This document shows, piece by piece, positions 1 to 12,600 of a stretch of 64,000 nt of DNA. Below the pieces are notes generated by a model, which worked only from the letters and a program-made list of their open reading frames with translations, was not told the origin of the DNA and searched no databases. Both the position numbers and the translations under genes were made by a program. Every line of letters begins with the position of its first letter. Positions within the stretch are counted from its first letter, which is position 1. Origin of the DNA: Sympetrum striolatum (Eukaryota > Arthropoda > Insecta > Odonata > Libellulidae); contig OX388349.1 in the NCBI GenBank assembly GCA_947579665.1, positions 76,512,841-76,576,840 of the forward strand, given 5' to 3'.

Positions 1-3000
1 TAATGTACATATCATTTATTCCTTTTTCAATATCATTAAAAATATAATTTCTTGCAACAATTCCAATTGAGGTCTCACTATTTATGAACGTCAATCATTT
101 CTCTAATCAGAAGAAAAACCGATCTGCAGGAATTTATCGTGTTATTTATATCGCTTACTAATAATATAAACAAAACTATATCGATTACCCCTTGGATTAA
201 ACGATGTTTGCCCAGTACTTATCTCTACAGAATCGAAACCAACGGCGTTGTCCCTTTGAAATAATGGACGGGCCTATTTTTGCTTGGGATTACCCTGTAA
301 AACCAATTTCTGCGAAATAAAGAATAGAGGTGATTTAGCTTTGCTTTCCTCTATTGTAAATATTCTCGTAATATTTGCTCAACACTTTCGCTTGTTTATC
401 GAGAAGTGCACTGCGATCCGGACAAACGTTACCTAGGGAACGACTCAATCCCCACGGCCATTCCATTTTTCGAACGCGAAAAATTTACTTAACAGTTTCG
501 CAGTTGATTCCACACCGATGAATCTGTTTGCATTACATTATCGCTCTGCTGAACCTGCAATTGAAATTAGCCGTTGGATGGATCTACTTTAATTCCCTCC
601 GACCGACCCTTCCCCAGTTTCTCTGCGAATACCCTTTCGCAAAACCGCTATAATTCTATGTGCATCTCATACAGCGTTCAATCTACGTTCGCTTCTTTGC
701 GATATAATTTGTGCGGGTATATCATAATGTTTCATGGAAAAAGAAATGGAGAAATTCTGAATTCTTTATTCAGAACCCGTCACCGCACATTCGAACTTAC
801 TAAGTGTCTCAAAACTTGAAGGATATTTCTAACTTGCGGCAAGAATCCGTAAAGCATCCAAACCAAAGCGTATTTACCAGAGTACCGCATCCATTGACTC
901 ATTCACACGATCAAATATCCTCTTCATATCTTCGATATGGGATTTCTGAACATTGTCAATGATAGTGACTGCATACTTAGCTTAAAAACAGCGATTTTAA
1001 AAAGTTAAGGCCCAGAAAACTGAAACAATCCAACGAAGTCGCCGTACTTCCAGGCCCGGCAGCGCGGACCCGGATCGTGCAGCGCGATCGAAAAATCGCG
1101 TTTATTTTCGTGGTCGGTAACGTTCATAAAAGATCTCTGCTGAATATTCTTACACTATCTTTACCCAATACTCTGGTGTAATTTCCCACTGCACATATTT
1201 TTAAACAAAAGATATCGACTACTTTATGTCAAATTTTGTATGAAAAAAGCGTCCGCCATTTTGTGATCGAACACCACACAAATATTGACCAATATCCTTG
1301 AAACTGACTGATAGTATAGATAAAGTACCACTTCGATCGAATATAATGTTTTTTATTCCACTAAATTCCTTCCACAAGTCCACTATTAGCTTAACTTATA
1401 AGATTTTCGAAGAAAAATAGAATCGGGCGTGTTTTTGGAAATTTAGTCATGTTTGACCCTCCGTAACTAAGTAACGCATACGTTTTATGGAAAATGACTT
1501 ACCGTTCCATGATTAGCAAACATTTTGCTGTATATAAGCAGACTTTAAAGTCTGTATCTCAAAAAAAAAGCAATTTTGGACTTTTGTTCGGCTTTTTTCG
1601 ATTTCGGACCACTGTGCATCGTTACGAATCAAATATATTGAGAATGATTTCATTTCGAGGATGACGTTACCGTGACTGATTATAATACGAATATCCATTT
1701 ATGGCTGAGGCGGAAGGAACTAAATGAGGAATCGATCCATTTAAACTTTTAACATAACTATTTATTACACATTGTAATGATTACATCTCAGAGCTTACCC
1801 ATGCTCAGCTGGAAAATATTTAGGTAAAACAAGACAGGTTTTATTGGAAACTTTTGTTGAACATAAAGGGTTAGTAAGTTTTAAAAGGGTTAATGAAGTA
1901 GCATAAAACCCCGTTAACCAATCCCGTACGCCACGGCAGCTAATCATTTCCTGAAAGATATGCACAATTTTGTAATCTAATTCTTCAAAATTCAAGTTAA
2001 GAAATTTCTATTTAAACGATGGCAATTCCTATAAACTAATTATCTTCTGGCGTGCCTTAATTTCACTTTTTGGTTTTTTTAAATATACTTAAGAATTTAT
2101 TAAATAGGAAAGTGAAATAAAAATATTATTATATTGTTATAGATGTTTGTCATCTACGTCTAGAGGTTAAAACTACACTCACGTTAAATGTCATCGCATT
2201 GAAAGCATGTGCAACCTGCGATCTGCTTAGTAAAGGTAAAAACTTGGACCTTATCCTAATCTAAATATTGTCAAGGATAAGCAAACCATATACTCTTCGA
2301 CTGTTTAACAAGTAAAATTTTCAGGTCTAAAAATATAACAAATATCGATTAACCTAATTCGAAGTTACCCAAGGAAAATGAACTGAGTGACAAAAATGAA
2401 GCATAGCCGAATACTATTACCATCTTTAATTTTCATTCAAGTCGAAAAAAAGCAGAAAAGATTGCAGAAAATCCACTGCCACAGTTTAAGGCGCACCTGA
2501 TCTTAGGTATCCACTTTTTTTAAAGATGGTTTGTTTAACTTGTGGAAATTATGCTCTCCCTTCTTTCATGCAACGCTAAGCAAAAAAGGAATCGAAGATA
2601 ATATCCTTTAGTCTATCTATAGCAGAAATCCTTTCTCCAAAGTAAATATTAATCAATTAATGTATGAAGTACATTCAAGCGCGATGTTTTGACAAGAGTG
2701 TCTGTTGGCATCCACATAGGGATTTCAGTCTTCCTATCTATGGTATAGACTGCAATAGAGTGAATGTTTCGTAGGAAACTATAACTGACTAACTTAGTCC
2801 CTGTCGTTGTGCATACAATGGTTACATCTCCTCCTGTTATGCAAGTTAACGTTGCCTCCAGTCCTTGCGACTAACTGCGACGCAAAAAAGGAAGGGCCCT
2901 TCGTTTATGCCCTTGGAAGTCCCCTCGTTCGCATCCATCCTCGTCATCCGTGCACCTGTCTACGTGATTAGCCGAGGATCGATGGCCAAGACATCAACCG

Positions 3001-6000
3001 TTCCTTTTTCCAGATTTGTCCTTAATCCGCTGGGAAATCGGCCGTAATGGAGAAACGTGATCTTCCACTGCTAAACGCAAAGTCCTGTTGGGTATTTTGC
3101 AATGAAATTAGAGGTTCGACCCTTCGCCTTAACAACCACCCGAACCCTATTTCGAATTGATCAGCCAATGTCGGATCTTCCAATCCTGCCTCGGACCGAA
3201 TATTTAAGCAAGCACGTTTCACGGAACCAATACACTGCTCGATAAAGCCTTGACGCTGTTTCCAAAATACAGATGCACGTACTTCGCTGGTTTTTAATTC
3301 CAGCTTCCTGTTTAGTTATGTTTCAAATCTTGTTTTGACGATCTTTGTATTGCTTGGCAAATGTCAAGCACATCGTTTATCTCCTCTCATTTTAATCGTC
3401 AATGTAATCAAGAGCCTTAAGCAGTTTTACTTTTAATGCCTGTTGAGTTGTGTAGATCATCAGTTTCCTCTTACTGTTTTTATGCATAGAGTTCGATAAA
3501 AACATTAAGTATGTTTTTATTGTTGGTAATGTTAAATAAAAGTTATACTACTCCTAGTGGGTGACTGGTTGCAGCAAAGAAAATCTTGAAGGTGAATTTG
3601 ATGGCAGATAATATTCCTAAATGGCTGATTTTAATTTCATCTGAATATTCTAAAATACATGAAATTCTCCACAATCTTTCAAAGTAACTTCCTAAAATTT
3701 GCGGTGGTAAATATTACAATATCGATTAATTGCTATCAGAAATTATGGCTGGTTTTTCATTAAACTAACATTCATCGGTTTTAGAAACATAACATGTTTG
3801 ATTCTGCGAAATAGGTGTGTTTGCATGAGAATCGCGCTAATCCTACCATTACACATATGCTAATAGGCTCTTTAGTATACAATGCTTTTCCAAAACTTTC
3901 TATCTTTCTAAATTTCCGCTTGAAACACAGCTATCCATCGCTTGATAGATTTAATATCCTCCTTAGATTGCAAACATTCTCTATGTATACAGGTGAACGT
4001 TTAGAAGATTTACTTTTCACGAAATTTTTTTGATATTAAGCCTCCATTTCAGTGAAAGCATTTTTCGTTCCCGTTTAATATTCCAAACGACATTCGTTTA
4101 TTCTTCCGCGAAAGTGTAAAAGTAAACATTCTTGGAAGTTAAATACACGATCCTTTCCTTAAGCTATTCTTTGAGGAAAAAAATACCGCAGCGTGGGCGA
4201 TTCCCTCTTTTGATGACTTCCCAAAATTGTACAAAAGCGTTCAAAATGAAAGGGAATTCGAGCGTCGATTAATGAAAGCATTTTATATTAAGAGGGGGAA
4301 TTCATGAGAAAAGAGATTAAATATTTACTTATTTTTTAAATGAGTGAATGGAACAACTATTGCCTCTATAACATTTACTAAATCATACGCTTTATGAAAA
4401 TACATTGTAAGTAATTTTAGCACTTAAACAGTGTCATGGAAACGGCTAAAATACATTAGTTAGGTGCTATGGTTATACTCAGAAGTTTAGGGCAAACTTT
4501 CAATTATGGTGTACCACAAGTGTGCTGATGAATTTACCTTGTTGTACTTTGAAATCAATTCTTACTTCCTTCCCACGAATTCGCAGATTAGGTACTGATT
4601 ATTCGTCGATCATTGAAATTGAGAAAATATTGGTATTCAATTAAACTGCAGGATCTATTCCTCTTTGTATTCCAAATTTCTATCAGAAAGGTAGTCTTGG
4701 ATCTGCATTTTTGAATGGGATGCAATTTAAAACATTTTAATCTACGTAGGAGATTCGCGGGTGGAAACTTATTTCCATGTTTTTCTTGCAATTATTAAGT
4801 TTCTATTTGAAAGTTTTTATACATAAATGTTGTTTTCGAATCTCCACGAAGACGTTAATCAGTATTCTAGGTGGATATTTTTACTAATATAGCTTGTTAG
4901 AGTTAAAACACAACCACAAACACGAATTTAGTACAAGAGTTCTGTAATTACTGACAAAATAATGAAAATATATTTATTTTTATAACATATTTTCTGCCAT
5001 AAGCTGCTGTTTGAGTTACAGTTCAATTTAAAGTTTGAAATAGTCTGTTTTGAAAATTGTCGCTCTGTCTTATCTTTAACTTAAAGGTTTCAATGAGATT
5101 AAAATGAGATTCTTTTACCTTGCTGGAACTCTCCTTCATCTTTTTCTTGTATATCTTCCATGACATTAATCTTCGTAAATGTCAAGCGAAGTTCATTTGG
5201 AATTACATTTGAATGTAAGCAAACTTCAGAAAGTACTACATCCCCGCGTCTAAATGTACGAAATTTTTGTATCGCATTTACTAAAGACAAAGAGAGAAAA
5301 CCATTGGGATGAAATGGAGATCTAGGAAAGCTTAAGTTAGCAAAACCTTCAATGAAAAGATGGTTGTTTCTGTGAGTGCTTTGGGTAGAAAGTTAGTAGA
5401 TTTAGGATTCGATCTGCTTTGAATAAAATCTGCTTCAAGCGAAAAGACCGAGCCCAGAGTCTGTTTCTCATTTTTATTCCTTCATCGCAACGGTCTTCCC
5501 AAAGAGCGGGTCTTGACGAGCCAAAAATATTCAGAGTGACGTAAGTAAATGTACTCCGCCACAATTAATTTCCGAGTTGCACGCCATCGCGCTCTGCGTA
5601 CACATTCCTCACCAAATCCGGAGCATTATTAAGCACTTGCGCTGTCAGAGGGCAAACATCGGCCGTGAGCGGTTTGCCCACGATTCGAATCATTTCTGTA
5701 CCGACGCCCTTAAACCCGATTCCAAATCACATAGAATACGATACCGTTTTCTATAGGCTCCGATAACTGCCTCTTCTATTCATAACACTCCAGAGCGATT
5801 CGCACGAGAGATACTGGAGATTTTAACCAATATGAATCCACATCAAACATCTATTTATATGCGCCGTTATGACATTAGTTCCACAGCGCGGAGAGGCTTA
5901 TAGCGTTCCAAGAAAATGTAATACCACACACACCTGCGGTTTATAAAGATGTTTAAGGAAAACAAAAATGACTTCATATTAATGAAGTAATTATAAAGAA

Positions 6001-6640
6001 GTCCTTCTTCACACTTTTCACTCTTTATCCAAGAAGGGTAATATTACAAAATGCGCTATTAAATATCTTTTTTATTGATTCAAATTCCAAAGAAGAGGGC
6101 ATTATGTGAGATTTTTGTAATTATATCTTCGATATTCGGTCCCCCAAAGAATGTGCACCAAGGCACGAGCTCACACTTTATCCTTGCTCATTCAATTACA
6201 TACATCAATGAAAGTCACACTATTTGCTACTTTATAGATCTTATTTTTATGGAATTATCTTGTTCGGTGGATAATACTAATTTTAAGTACCGTTTGAAGG
6301 GTGGGAGCCCCTTGGTTAAGCATCTAATAGTTGAAGCGACATCTGAATAGGCCAATGTGTCTGTACGCAAACTCCCATGGGGACTATCATTGGAAGGACT
6401 ATCTCTTGGGTGTAAAGGCCTTTGGGTGGTTCGGTCACCCCCTAATACCCTTCCTCCCTGTCTTTCTTCAATCCAATTTTCCTTCTTTATCAGACAATCT
6501 TTTCGAGTCTAGTTTTCCGGATTGAATTAATAATTCTTAAACATATAAACTGAGCGCGATCAATCTCAATTTATATTAACTTGATGACAATTAACGTGTT
6601 TTTACATTTCCAAATTCATTTAGCACTTATGTAATCATTT
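1..6640. other. AT-rich non-coding stretch, no gene recognised
   Basis: All frames are broken by frequent stops and the longest open frames are under about 90 codons with no recognisable family. A small GC-richer patch lies near 1,020-1,100. I see no transposon ends, tRNA-like sequence or long repeat here apart from the 16-bp palindrome at 1,539. It may be intergenic or intronic DNA. Confidence 0.6.
1539..1554. repeat. Perfect 16-bp palindrome
   Basis: The sequence CAGACTTTAAAGTCTG equals its own reverse complement. It is followed ten bases later by a run of A. A palindrome of this length could arise by chance in 64 kb or could be a dimeric factor site. No function is assigned. Confidence 0.5.
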
Positions 6641-6660
6641 ATTTAGCTTTGGTAGGGAGG

Positions 6661-6960
6661 AAATCAGGGAAGATGCTATGAGAAGGTTAAATTGATTGAA
6701 AATTGATAGATAGAAGAAAATTTTATTGAGGAACTGAACATTGGTTACGGAAGTTTTTATATAAAAATTTATGGAAGGAATGTATGCTATTTAAGTTCTA
6801 GAAGAGGAAACTAGTAAAGATAGAAAACTTGAGGATTGAACTGTAAGATTTTGTTGATAAATGAGCTGAATATAAGCGAATAGGAAGAGGCCGTTTGGTT
6901 GAGGGATGAGAATTATAAGATAATATTGATGATTGATGAGGTATGCCTGAAAATATGCAG
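6661..6960 (+). other. Strand-asymmetric, C-depleted block
   Basis: A hand count over these 300 bases gives about 76 G but only about 17 C on the plus strand, a GC skew near +0.6. Sequence on both sides is much more balanced. The block is not a simple tandem repeat and carries no long open frame. Strong skew can reflect transcription-linked mutation, R-loop formation or the remains of an asymmetric element. Which applies here is unknown. Confidence 0.6.
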
Positions 6961-7230
6961 TGTCACAAAAATTAAAAATACTAGCATATAAATTTCAGCC
7001 TCTTCAAAGATTCTGAAGTACTTTGGAAGTAGTTTTTATTGTAAAGATATAACAAAATGAATTAAAAGCATTCGACAATTTACGCGGGTCGATGTTTGAT
7101 TCAATATTATCGAATCGCCTTAAACGAGTAAACCTACTAGTAAGTTACACGAGCCCTATACTCGTTCATTTTCACGAATTAAAATTCCTCATCATATTCA
7201 AATCTCGTATTTCAAGTAGGTTGGACACGA

Positions 7231-7500
7231 ATGCAGTGTATAGCGTTAAAGAAGTTAGTTAGGGAGTATGACTCGTACACCTCCGATGATCCTTCACCTG
7301 GTGACTTCAACAGCTGCTCTCGTTTATCTGGCGTCGCGAGCTTTGTTTTTAGGCTCTCATATCTGCGGGTGCAGAGAGGGGGTGCAGAGGTCCAGGGAGC
7401 AGCTCTCGCTCGATCGATGCTCACGCGTGTGCCACAAATACCCCGGACGCCGCTAGCGCCACCCCGACTCGCGACGGTCGCATTCGGCAGCTAAAGCGAG
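7231..7500. other. GC-richer, CpG-containing islet
   Basis: This stretch is clearly richer in G+C and CpG than its surroundings, particularly 7,320-7,495 with several CG dinucleotides and an ACGCGT. Open frames exist on both strands (87 codons plus, 70 codons minus), but both result from reduced stop density in GC-richer DNA and resemble no protein I know. A regulatory element or conserved non-coding sequence is possible. A coding exon is unlikely but not excluded. Confidence 0.4.
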
Positions 7501-8650
7501 ATGGACAGGGGCCGTTTAATTATGTATTGGACCCAATTTACGCGGGTTTGAGGGGAGTAATGAGAAAGGCGGTGTCTGATGTACCAGTTGATGCAATAAG
7601 GAGCCCAGAGTGTCCACGAGACCATGGCTGAAAATGCGAGGGTTGGAAATTACGGTGGAAGTTTGGGGCAAGTATGAGTCCATTAATACTCTCATTATGA
7701 AGAACTTCGCTTCACTTTCATTTTTGTCATCCGCTAATTTAAGAAAGGTTCGAACGAACCTCAGCTCCAGGAATATTGTCTTCTCTGCAGTTTATTTAAA
7801 CAAGAACGATTCATTCCACGAGCAGCCAATCCGCTTGACCTTTAAATATTAAAACTCGGCAAACATGCTAAGCTATTGCAAGCGTACGGCAATCTGCACT
7901 AAATATATTTACCGAGGTTTTCTATATAAGAGGAACAACAAGGAATTCTTTTTCAAATGAAAGTCTCCTGGAGAGAAAAGATTGCCTCAGAAATGAATAA
8001 ATATTAAAAGCTCGTTTCTCAGGGTTACCTGGATTTATAATTACGCCCTCCCTTACGAATCCCTCTATTGTAGATTGTTTTGCTTTGGTTGAGCTACTGT
8101 TGCAGCAATTCGTAATTTTATAGACTCAGCTAGCTAAGATAAAATACATTAATAATCTATGATATCCATTTTATCTGATTATGAAACATATTTTGTATTC
8201 AAAGTGAATGAAAGGGATTTTTTTAGGCTTGGACACATGGAAAGGGCATATGTAAGCTTAATGACTAAATATGCCTTAGGAGACTTTTAATAGCCCTGTA
8301 TATAAAATCTTGCTAAGAAATGCTAAATGAGATACTGAAGAGGCGTTCGTATCTTCGGAAATCATTTTAAATACAATCTATGAAAATACGAAGCAAATAT
8401 GTAAGAATAGGAAAGTATGCAGTAGGATAGTAAATAGATACTTGAAGCCGATAGCGAGCGCTAGAAAAGAAATTGCGTTAGCGGTATGTGTTCGTATCTA
8501 TTTATATAGTTTACTTATTTTATTGATGTCAAATCACATTGAAGGTGAATTTCAATGCAGTATATGTTAATCTCTCTTCCATGATAAATGAAAATGACTC
8601 ATTCTTGTTTAACCACAGAAGAACGAATCTGAAATCGTCATCGCATGTGA
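7501..8650. other. Unannotated AT-rich stretch
   Basis: No coding, tRNA-like or transposon-terminal signal was seen. An 80-codon open frame at 7,610-7,852 is not protein-like and is treated as chance. Confidence 0.5.
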
Positions 8651-8827
8651 GGTGTTGAATAAAAGTAACTACTTTTTAAGAAAAAACAGGTGTCATTTAT
8701 TCCAATTCGCATTGCACAATACTAAAATACACACAACGTGTAGTATAGTATAGTAGTATTGTGCAAAACGAATTAGAATAAATAACACCAGTTTCTTCTT
8801 CAAAAGCGGTTACTTTTATTCAACACC
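8651..8827. mobile_element. Fold-back element, about 72-bp inverted arms
   Basis: The left arm starts GGTGTTGAATAAAAGTAA at 8,651, and the reverse complement of the right arm starts with the same 18 bases at 8,827. The two arms stay alignable for about 72 bases with roughly ten mismatches, ending at GCACAATACT in both. A centre of about 30 bp is rich in TATAG repeats. The structure is that of a non-autonomous palindromic MITE or fold-back transposon. I could not identify a target-site duplication, and no superfamily is assigned. It lies a few hundred bases from the 3' end of the LINE remnant. Confidence 0.85.
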
Positions 8828-9057
8828 GGGAACATGGAATACTACCAAGCGAATTGCCGTTTCGTCGAGTTTAATTATCGCATGTGGTTTAAAATACCGT
8901 TGCTTACAATCAGAAGAAGAAATTAAGCTTCTTCCTAAGTGTAACACCAATCTCAAATACAGAACTGTTTCTGTGAAGTTAGTAGTTCTTCAAAAATTGC
9001 AGGTATTCTTATTTCGACTATATCTTTTGAAAGTAATTTGAAGTCGATCGTTTGGTA
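8828..9057. other. Spacer between fold-back repeat and LINE 3' end
   Basis: No feature is recognised. The open frame that starts in the LINE runs on into this stretch down to 8,953, but the sequence after the LINE tail is not expected to be coding. Confidence 0.4.
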
Positions 9058-9440
9058 TTGTCTATGTCTATGTAAGAACCCTGCAAGCCGCCTTTCGGCG
9101 TGTGGCAGGGGGTGCAAGCACCTTGACTCTATTTTTCTAAACGATTGCATTCGCGTATACTTGGCGGAAAAATGAATTTTTGAGACGATTCGTTCTATTT
9201 CCCTAATCTTCCCCACAGTATCAGTACGGCCCATATAACAGGAGGGTCGCATTATATCGATTACATCATCTGAGAACGTAATTTCTCTGAAATTATTAAA
9301 TAAATTTAACCTTTTAATTTTTCTTCTCTCTTCTAGTGATTCCCGTCCCGCGTCCTGTAACATCTGAGTAACACTCGCTGTTTTATAGTAGCAATTCTTT
9401 ACAAATCGTATCGCCTTTCGTTGTACATTTTTTAATGTTT
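9058..9440 (-). mobile_element. 3' end of a degraded non-LTR retrotransposon (LINE)
   Basis: A minus-strand frame of 191 codons (9,528-8,953) encodes, from about residue 31, the motif series LKNVQRKAIRFV, SVTQMLQDAG and SLEERRKIKRL. This series is typical of the segment after the reverse-transcriptase catalytic domain in Jockey/CR1/L2-type LINEs. A short hairpin with a GAAA tetraloop (CGCCGAAAGGCG on the minus strand, about 9,091-9,102) follows, and then a tail with two CATAGA units at 9,061-9,075. Hairpin plus short tandem repeat at the 3' end is usual for these elements. The 5' part, including endonuclease and the catalytic YxDD region, is absent, so this is a 5'-truncated dead copy. The residues before 31 come from a TATG-type microsatellite. 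Family placement beyond the Jockey/CR1/L2 group is not possible here. Confidence 0.85.
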
Positions 9441-9515
9441 GTATGTATTGGTATGTATTTATATTATATATGTATGTATTGTTTATGTTATGTATGTATG
9501 CTATTGTTTCTATGC
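9436..9515. repeat. Imperfect TATG/TGTA microsatellite
   Basis: The plus strand repeats TGTATGTATT-like units with interruptions. It adjoins the truncated 5' edge of the LINE remnant and is translated as low-complexity Tyr/Ile/Asn at the start of that open frame. Confidence 0.7.
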
Positions 9516-9734
9516 TAGTCGTGATCAATCAATTTTACAGCTGCTAAACGTTTTTTCTGTAGCATATTGTTCGCTCACAAATATTTTATACGACATGGTG
9601 CTACTTTTGCTTAAGTCGTTATTCCTTTTATCAATTGCCTATGGCACTTACATTATCATGCGTAGAAATTAGCCATTCTTTGCTAGAAGCATGTTCATTT
9701 CATAATTGGGATTTGTAAGCGGATTAGGTACTAC

Positions 9735-10290
9735 TTAAGATATATGGGCGGATAAATGCACGCAAACGCATTGAAGATAGGAAATACTTTTACACGGCGA
9801 CCCGAGAAGCACGAAATGGCAAGGCAAGCGAAGTAGGCGGACAATGTGGAGAGAGTGTATGAAGAGATCGAAATTAAAAAAGTGAGGAAGAATTGTAAGA
9901 GAGGAGGCGATTTTTAAGCCTCGGAGAGGACATTCTACAAACAATGGGGGCTTGTTGGAGTTTTGGTGCGGTTTGTGCGTCGGAGTTGAAGAGGGTCGTG
10001 CGTCTTCGCTAAATGCTTTTGTCCTCCCGATGTGTGTCCCTCCTCGTAATGGAAGAATCTTTCTCTACCAACTTTTTTCCGACTCCTCCCTCGCAATCTC
10101 TTCGTTTTTCTTTGGATGAGGTCAGAAGCGGAAAAGGGATTGGTTTCCTCAGCTTTAATTGGAGTTTTGGTGGACGAGGCAATGAGAAACGCTTGGGAAA
10201 GTGGCGGGACACGTCTAAGATTGTTTGGTGCCCCATTACATGGGTGCAAATGGATGTGGCCGAGATCGATCCAGTTTCGTTCTCGTTTAA
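9735..10290. other. Purine-rich then GC-richer islet
   Basis: From 9,735 to 9,960 the plus strand is rich in A and G. From 9,960 to 10,290 G+C rises and open frames appear on both strands (up to 127 codons plus and 113 codons minus). These overlap extensively, resemble no known family, and have the arginine/serine/proline-rich look of non-coding GC-richer DNA. I do not call a gene. Confidence 0.4.
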
Positions 10291-12040
10291 AATACTATCT
10301 CCAACTTCAATGACGTATGTCATTGTAACTTTGTCTTTCTTTTTGTTCAAAGATGTAATTTTTTACTCCATTTGTAATATTAATGTCATTATATAATAGC
10401 TGTAATAATATTAATATATTTTGTGGGGGATAATGATATTTCTGCGTTTACAGTCTTCAGGCTATGTACTACAAGATAGTTTTACTCATATTATATCAAG
10501 ATTATATTTGAGGAGAATATTCGAATAGAATAGTTCCATTGTTTGTGCCCCATAATGAAAGAGTAAATCTGTGATATAACCTTTTAATATATTCTTCAAA
10601 TTTCGCCGATGAATAAACAACAAGAAACCAAGAGGTTGGAAACACCTTTTTATGTATTCATTTCAAATGATATTTTTAAGGAGATAATTTCATCATTCTC
10701 TGAAGTTTTTCACTCTTAATATTTTCCTAGAACGATTCTTAGATAATTTATAGAACTCAATATTTGCTTTAATAAACTGTTTTAACATACAATTGAGGCA
10801 CGAGAGGCAATTTAAATATCCACACTCATGAAGGGATATAATTTTTTTCCTGGTTCAAGACATCAGACTTTAAAAAAGGAACGGAATTCGAACATAAAAT
10901 GCTTAACGGTGGACACTACCTGAGGAAGTCTCTTGTTAGTTGCACTTAGTGTCTGCACTTCTTTATTCGCCTGCACGTGTCACTTGAGAACTGCTTAACA
11001 GTTTCCTCGTCGCCACAAAATCCTTTTCGTCTGAAAGCGGAATGCTATGCGGTGAATCTGGAAACTCCTGGGAAGAGACAGTGGGCGAAGGAAATTCATG
11101 GATATAACAGGCTGCTGCTGCTTGAAACCACGCAATAAATTTCATATTGTGCATAAAGCGAAAGTAGTTGGTAAGGATAGGAAAATATCCAGGAATATTG
11201 TGAAGAGACGAGACTTTTAGCTTGCATACTACCGAAATGCACTTCCATGAAACGGATGTTTGTGATTCGTATATCATTTAATTTTTGATTTTAAACAATC
11301 CGAAAATCATCCAATTTTGTTCATTCTAAAGCTCGAGTTATTTCTTTTCATTCATCTTTAAATTGGATAGGAAAACATTTTCCATTAGCTGAAGTTGGGG
11401 GACTTTCTAACATCTTTATGAGCGCAAATGGCCGCTTAATTCGTTCGACTAATATTATCACTTTTGCGATTGGTCTCGAGAAGTCAAGAGATATTTCAAG
11501 AATAATCGACTGAAAATAATCCCATCTTAGATACGATAGTTTCGGCCTTAACTCAGTGGTAATTCTATTATCAAAGAAAACCAACAAGTGAAGAACTACT
11601 CACTTTAATTTATACTTTGTCACAAGAGAAATGCAAACCTGGTTTCCACTCCTATCTTCACCTGATGATGATGGCAATTAAAGTGCTTTGATGAGCATGT
11701 TATTGAGAGGAATCTAAGGACACCACACATCATCTTTTGGAATCATTGATTTCTCGAATATTTATGAGTTGAGTTCCATGGATTCCATTGTTTTAAACGA
11801 AATATGAATTTTTACTTTTTAACATTGTAGTAGTATTTATGGTTACCATTTATCATAAGTGTGCCCTATGTTTAAAAATGTGTTTGTATTACGAGAAGAA
11901 CACGTGAATTCTCGATTAATTTTACGTCGAAAGGACATAAACGAGCTTAGTAACAACAAATTTGAATAATTAATATTTCCGAAGTTCGTATTTCCTAAAG
12001 TCGCCAATACAGCTACATTTAGTTATTCGTCACAGCTTAG
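10291..12040. other. Unannotated AT-rich stretch
   Basis: No feature is supported. Minus-strand frames at 10,963-11,277 (104 codons) and 11,348-11,587 lack any recognised motif. Confidence 0.5.
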
Positions 12041-12600
12041 AATTTTACTCCAGAACCACATCATTTTTTTCCTCGATGGTGGAAAACTGCACATCCCTTT
12101 GCCCTATTGCTCGGCGTGGTGCATTAAGCTCATATGGCCTCAACTGCCGCTTCGCAGGAGGCCATTTCTGCAGCGGTAAAACAATTTCCGTTTCACAGTG
12201 TACGTCGCAGTACTCATCAAGCGACGGAAGTGAGGAAGAAAAACTTCCGATAACATTTTCGTCGCCGTGGACCCGATGGTGGCGCCGCAATAAAACTATC
12301 GGCGGATAAAGCAATTAAAGGAGAATATCTCCGATTTGAAGGGAACGTGGTGTCATTTCACCCCTCGCGAAACAAGTGGGCCCGGAAGTGACGCTCGGAG
12401 AGCGGAATTGGAAACGTCTCTCGAAAACGGTTGGGCAGATCGCTCCGCGGTTTTCCAAACGGTTTCAGAAATGGCGCAGCACCGAAATGAACTTCATCGG
12501 AAGAAGGATGTGCGTCGGAAAGCGATTTATTCGTCCCTCTCTTCATGAGAGGCACTTGGCGGTGATATATGGCAGTGAATCTCCCTTTACTATGCAATGC
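12041..12600. other. GC-richer islet with opposed open frames
   Basis: Open frames of 70-89 codons occur on both strands over the same bases, as expected when stop codons thin out in GC-richer DNA. CpG is frequent (for example 12,361-12,480). No motif is recognised. A conserved non-coding or regulatory element is as likely as anything else. Confidence 0.4.

Noticed and set aside
8953..9528. Reading the whole 191-codon minus frame as a gene
   Set aside because: Only about residues 31-160 derive from LINE sequence. The first 30 are microsatellite and the end runs past the LINE tail, so it is a truncated element, not a host gene.
10013..10396. 127-codon plus frame as a small gene
   Set aside because: Two other frames of similar length overlap it, one on each strand, and the sequence resembles nothing known.
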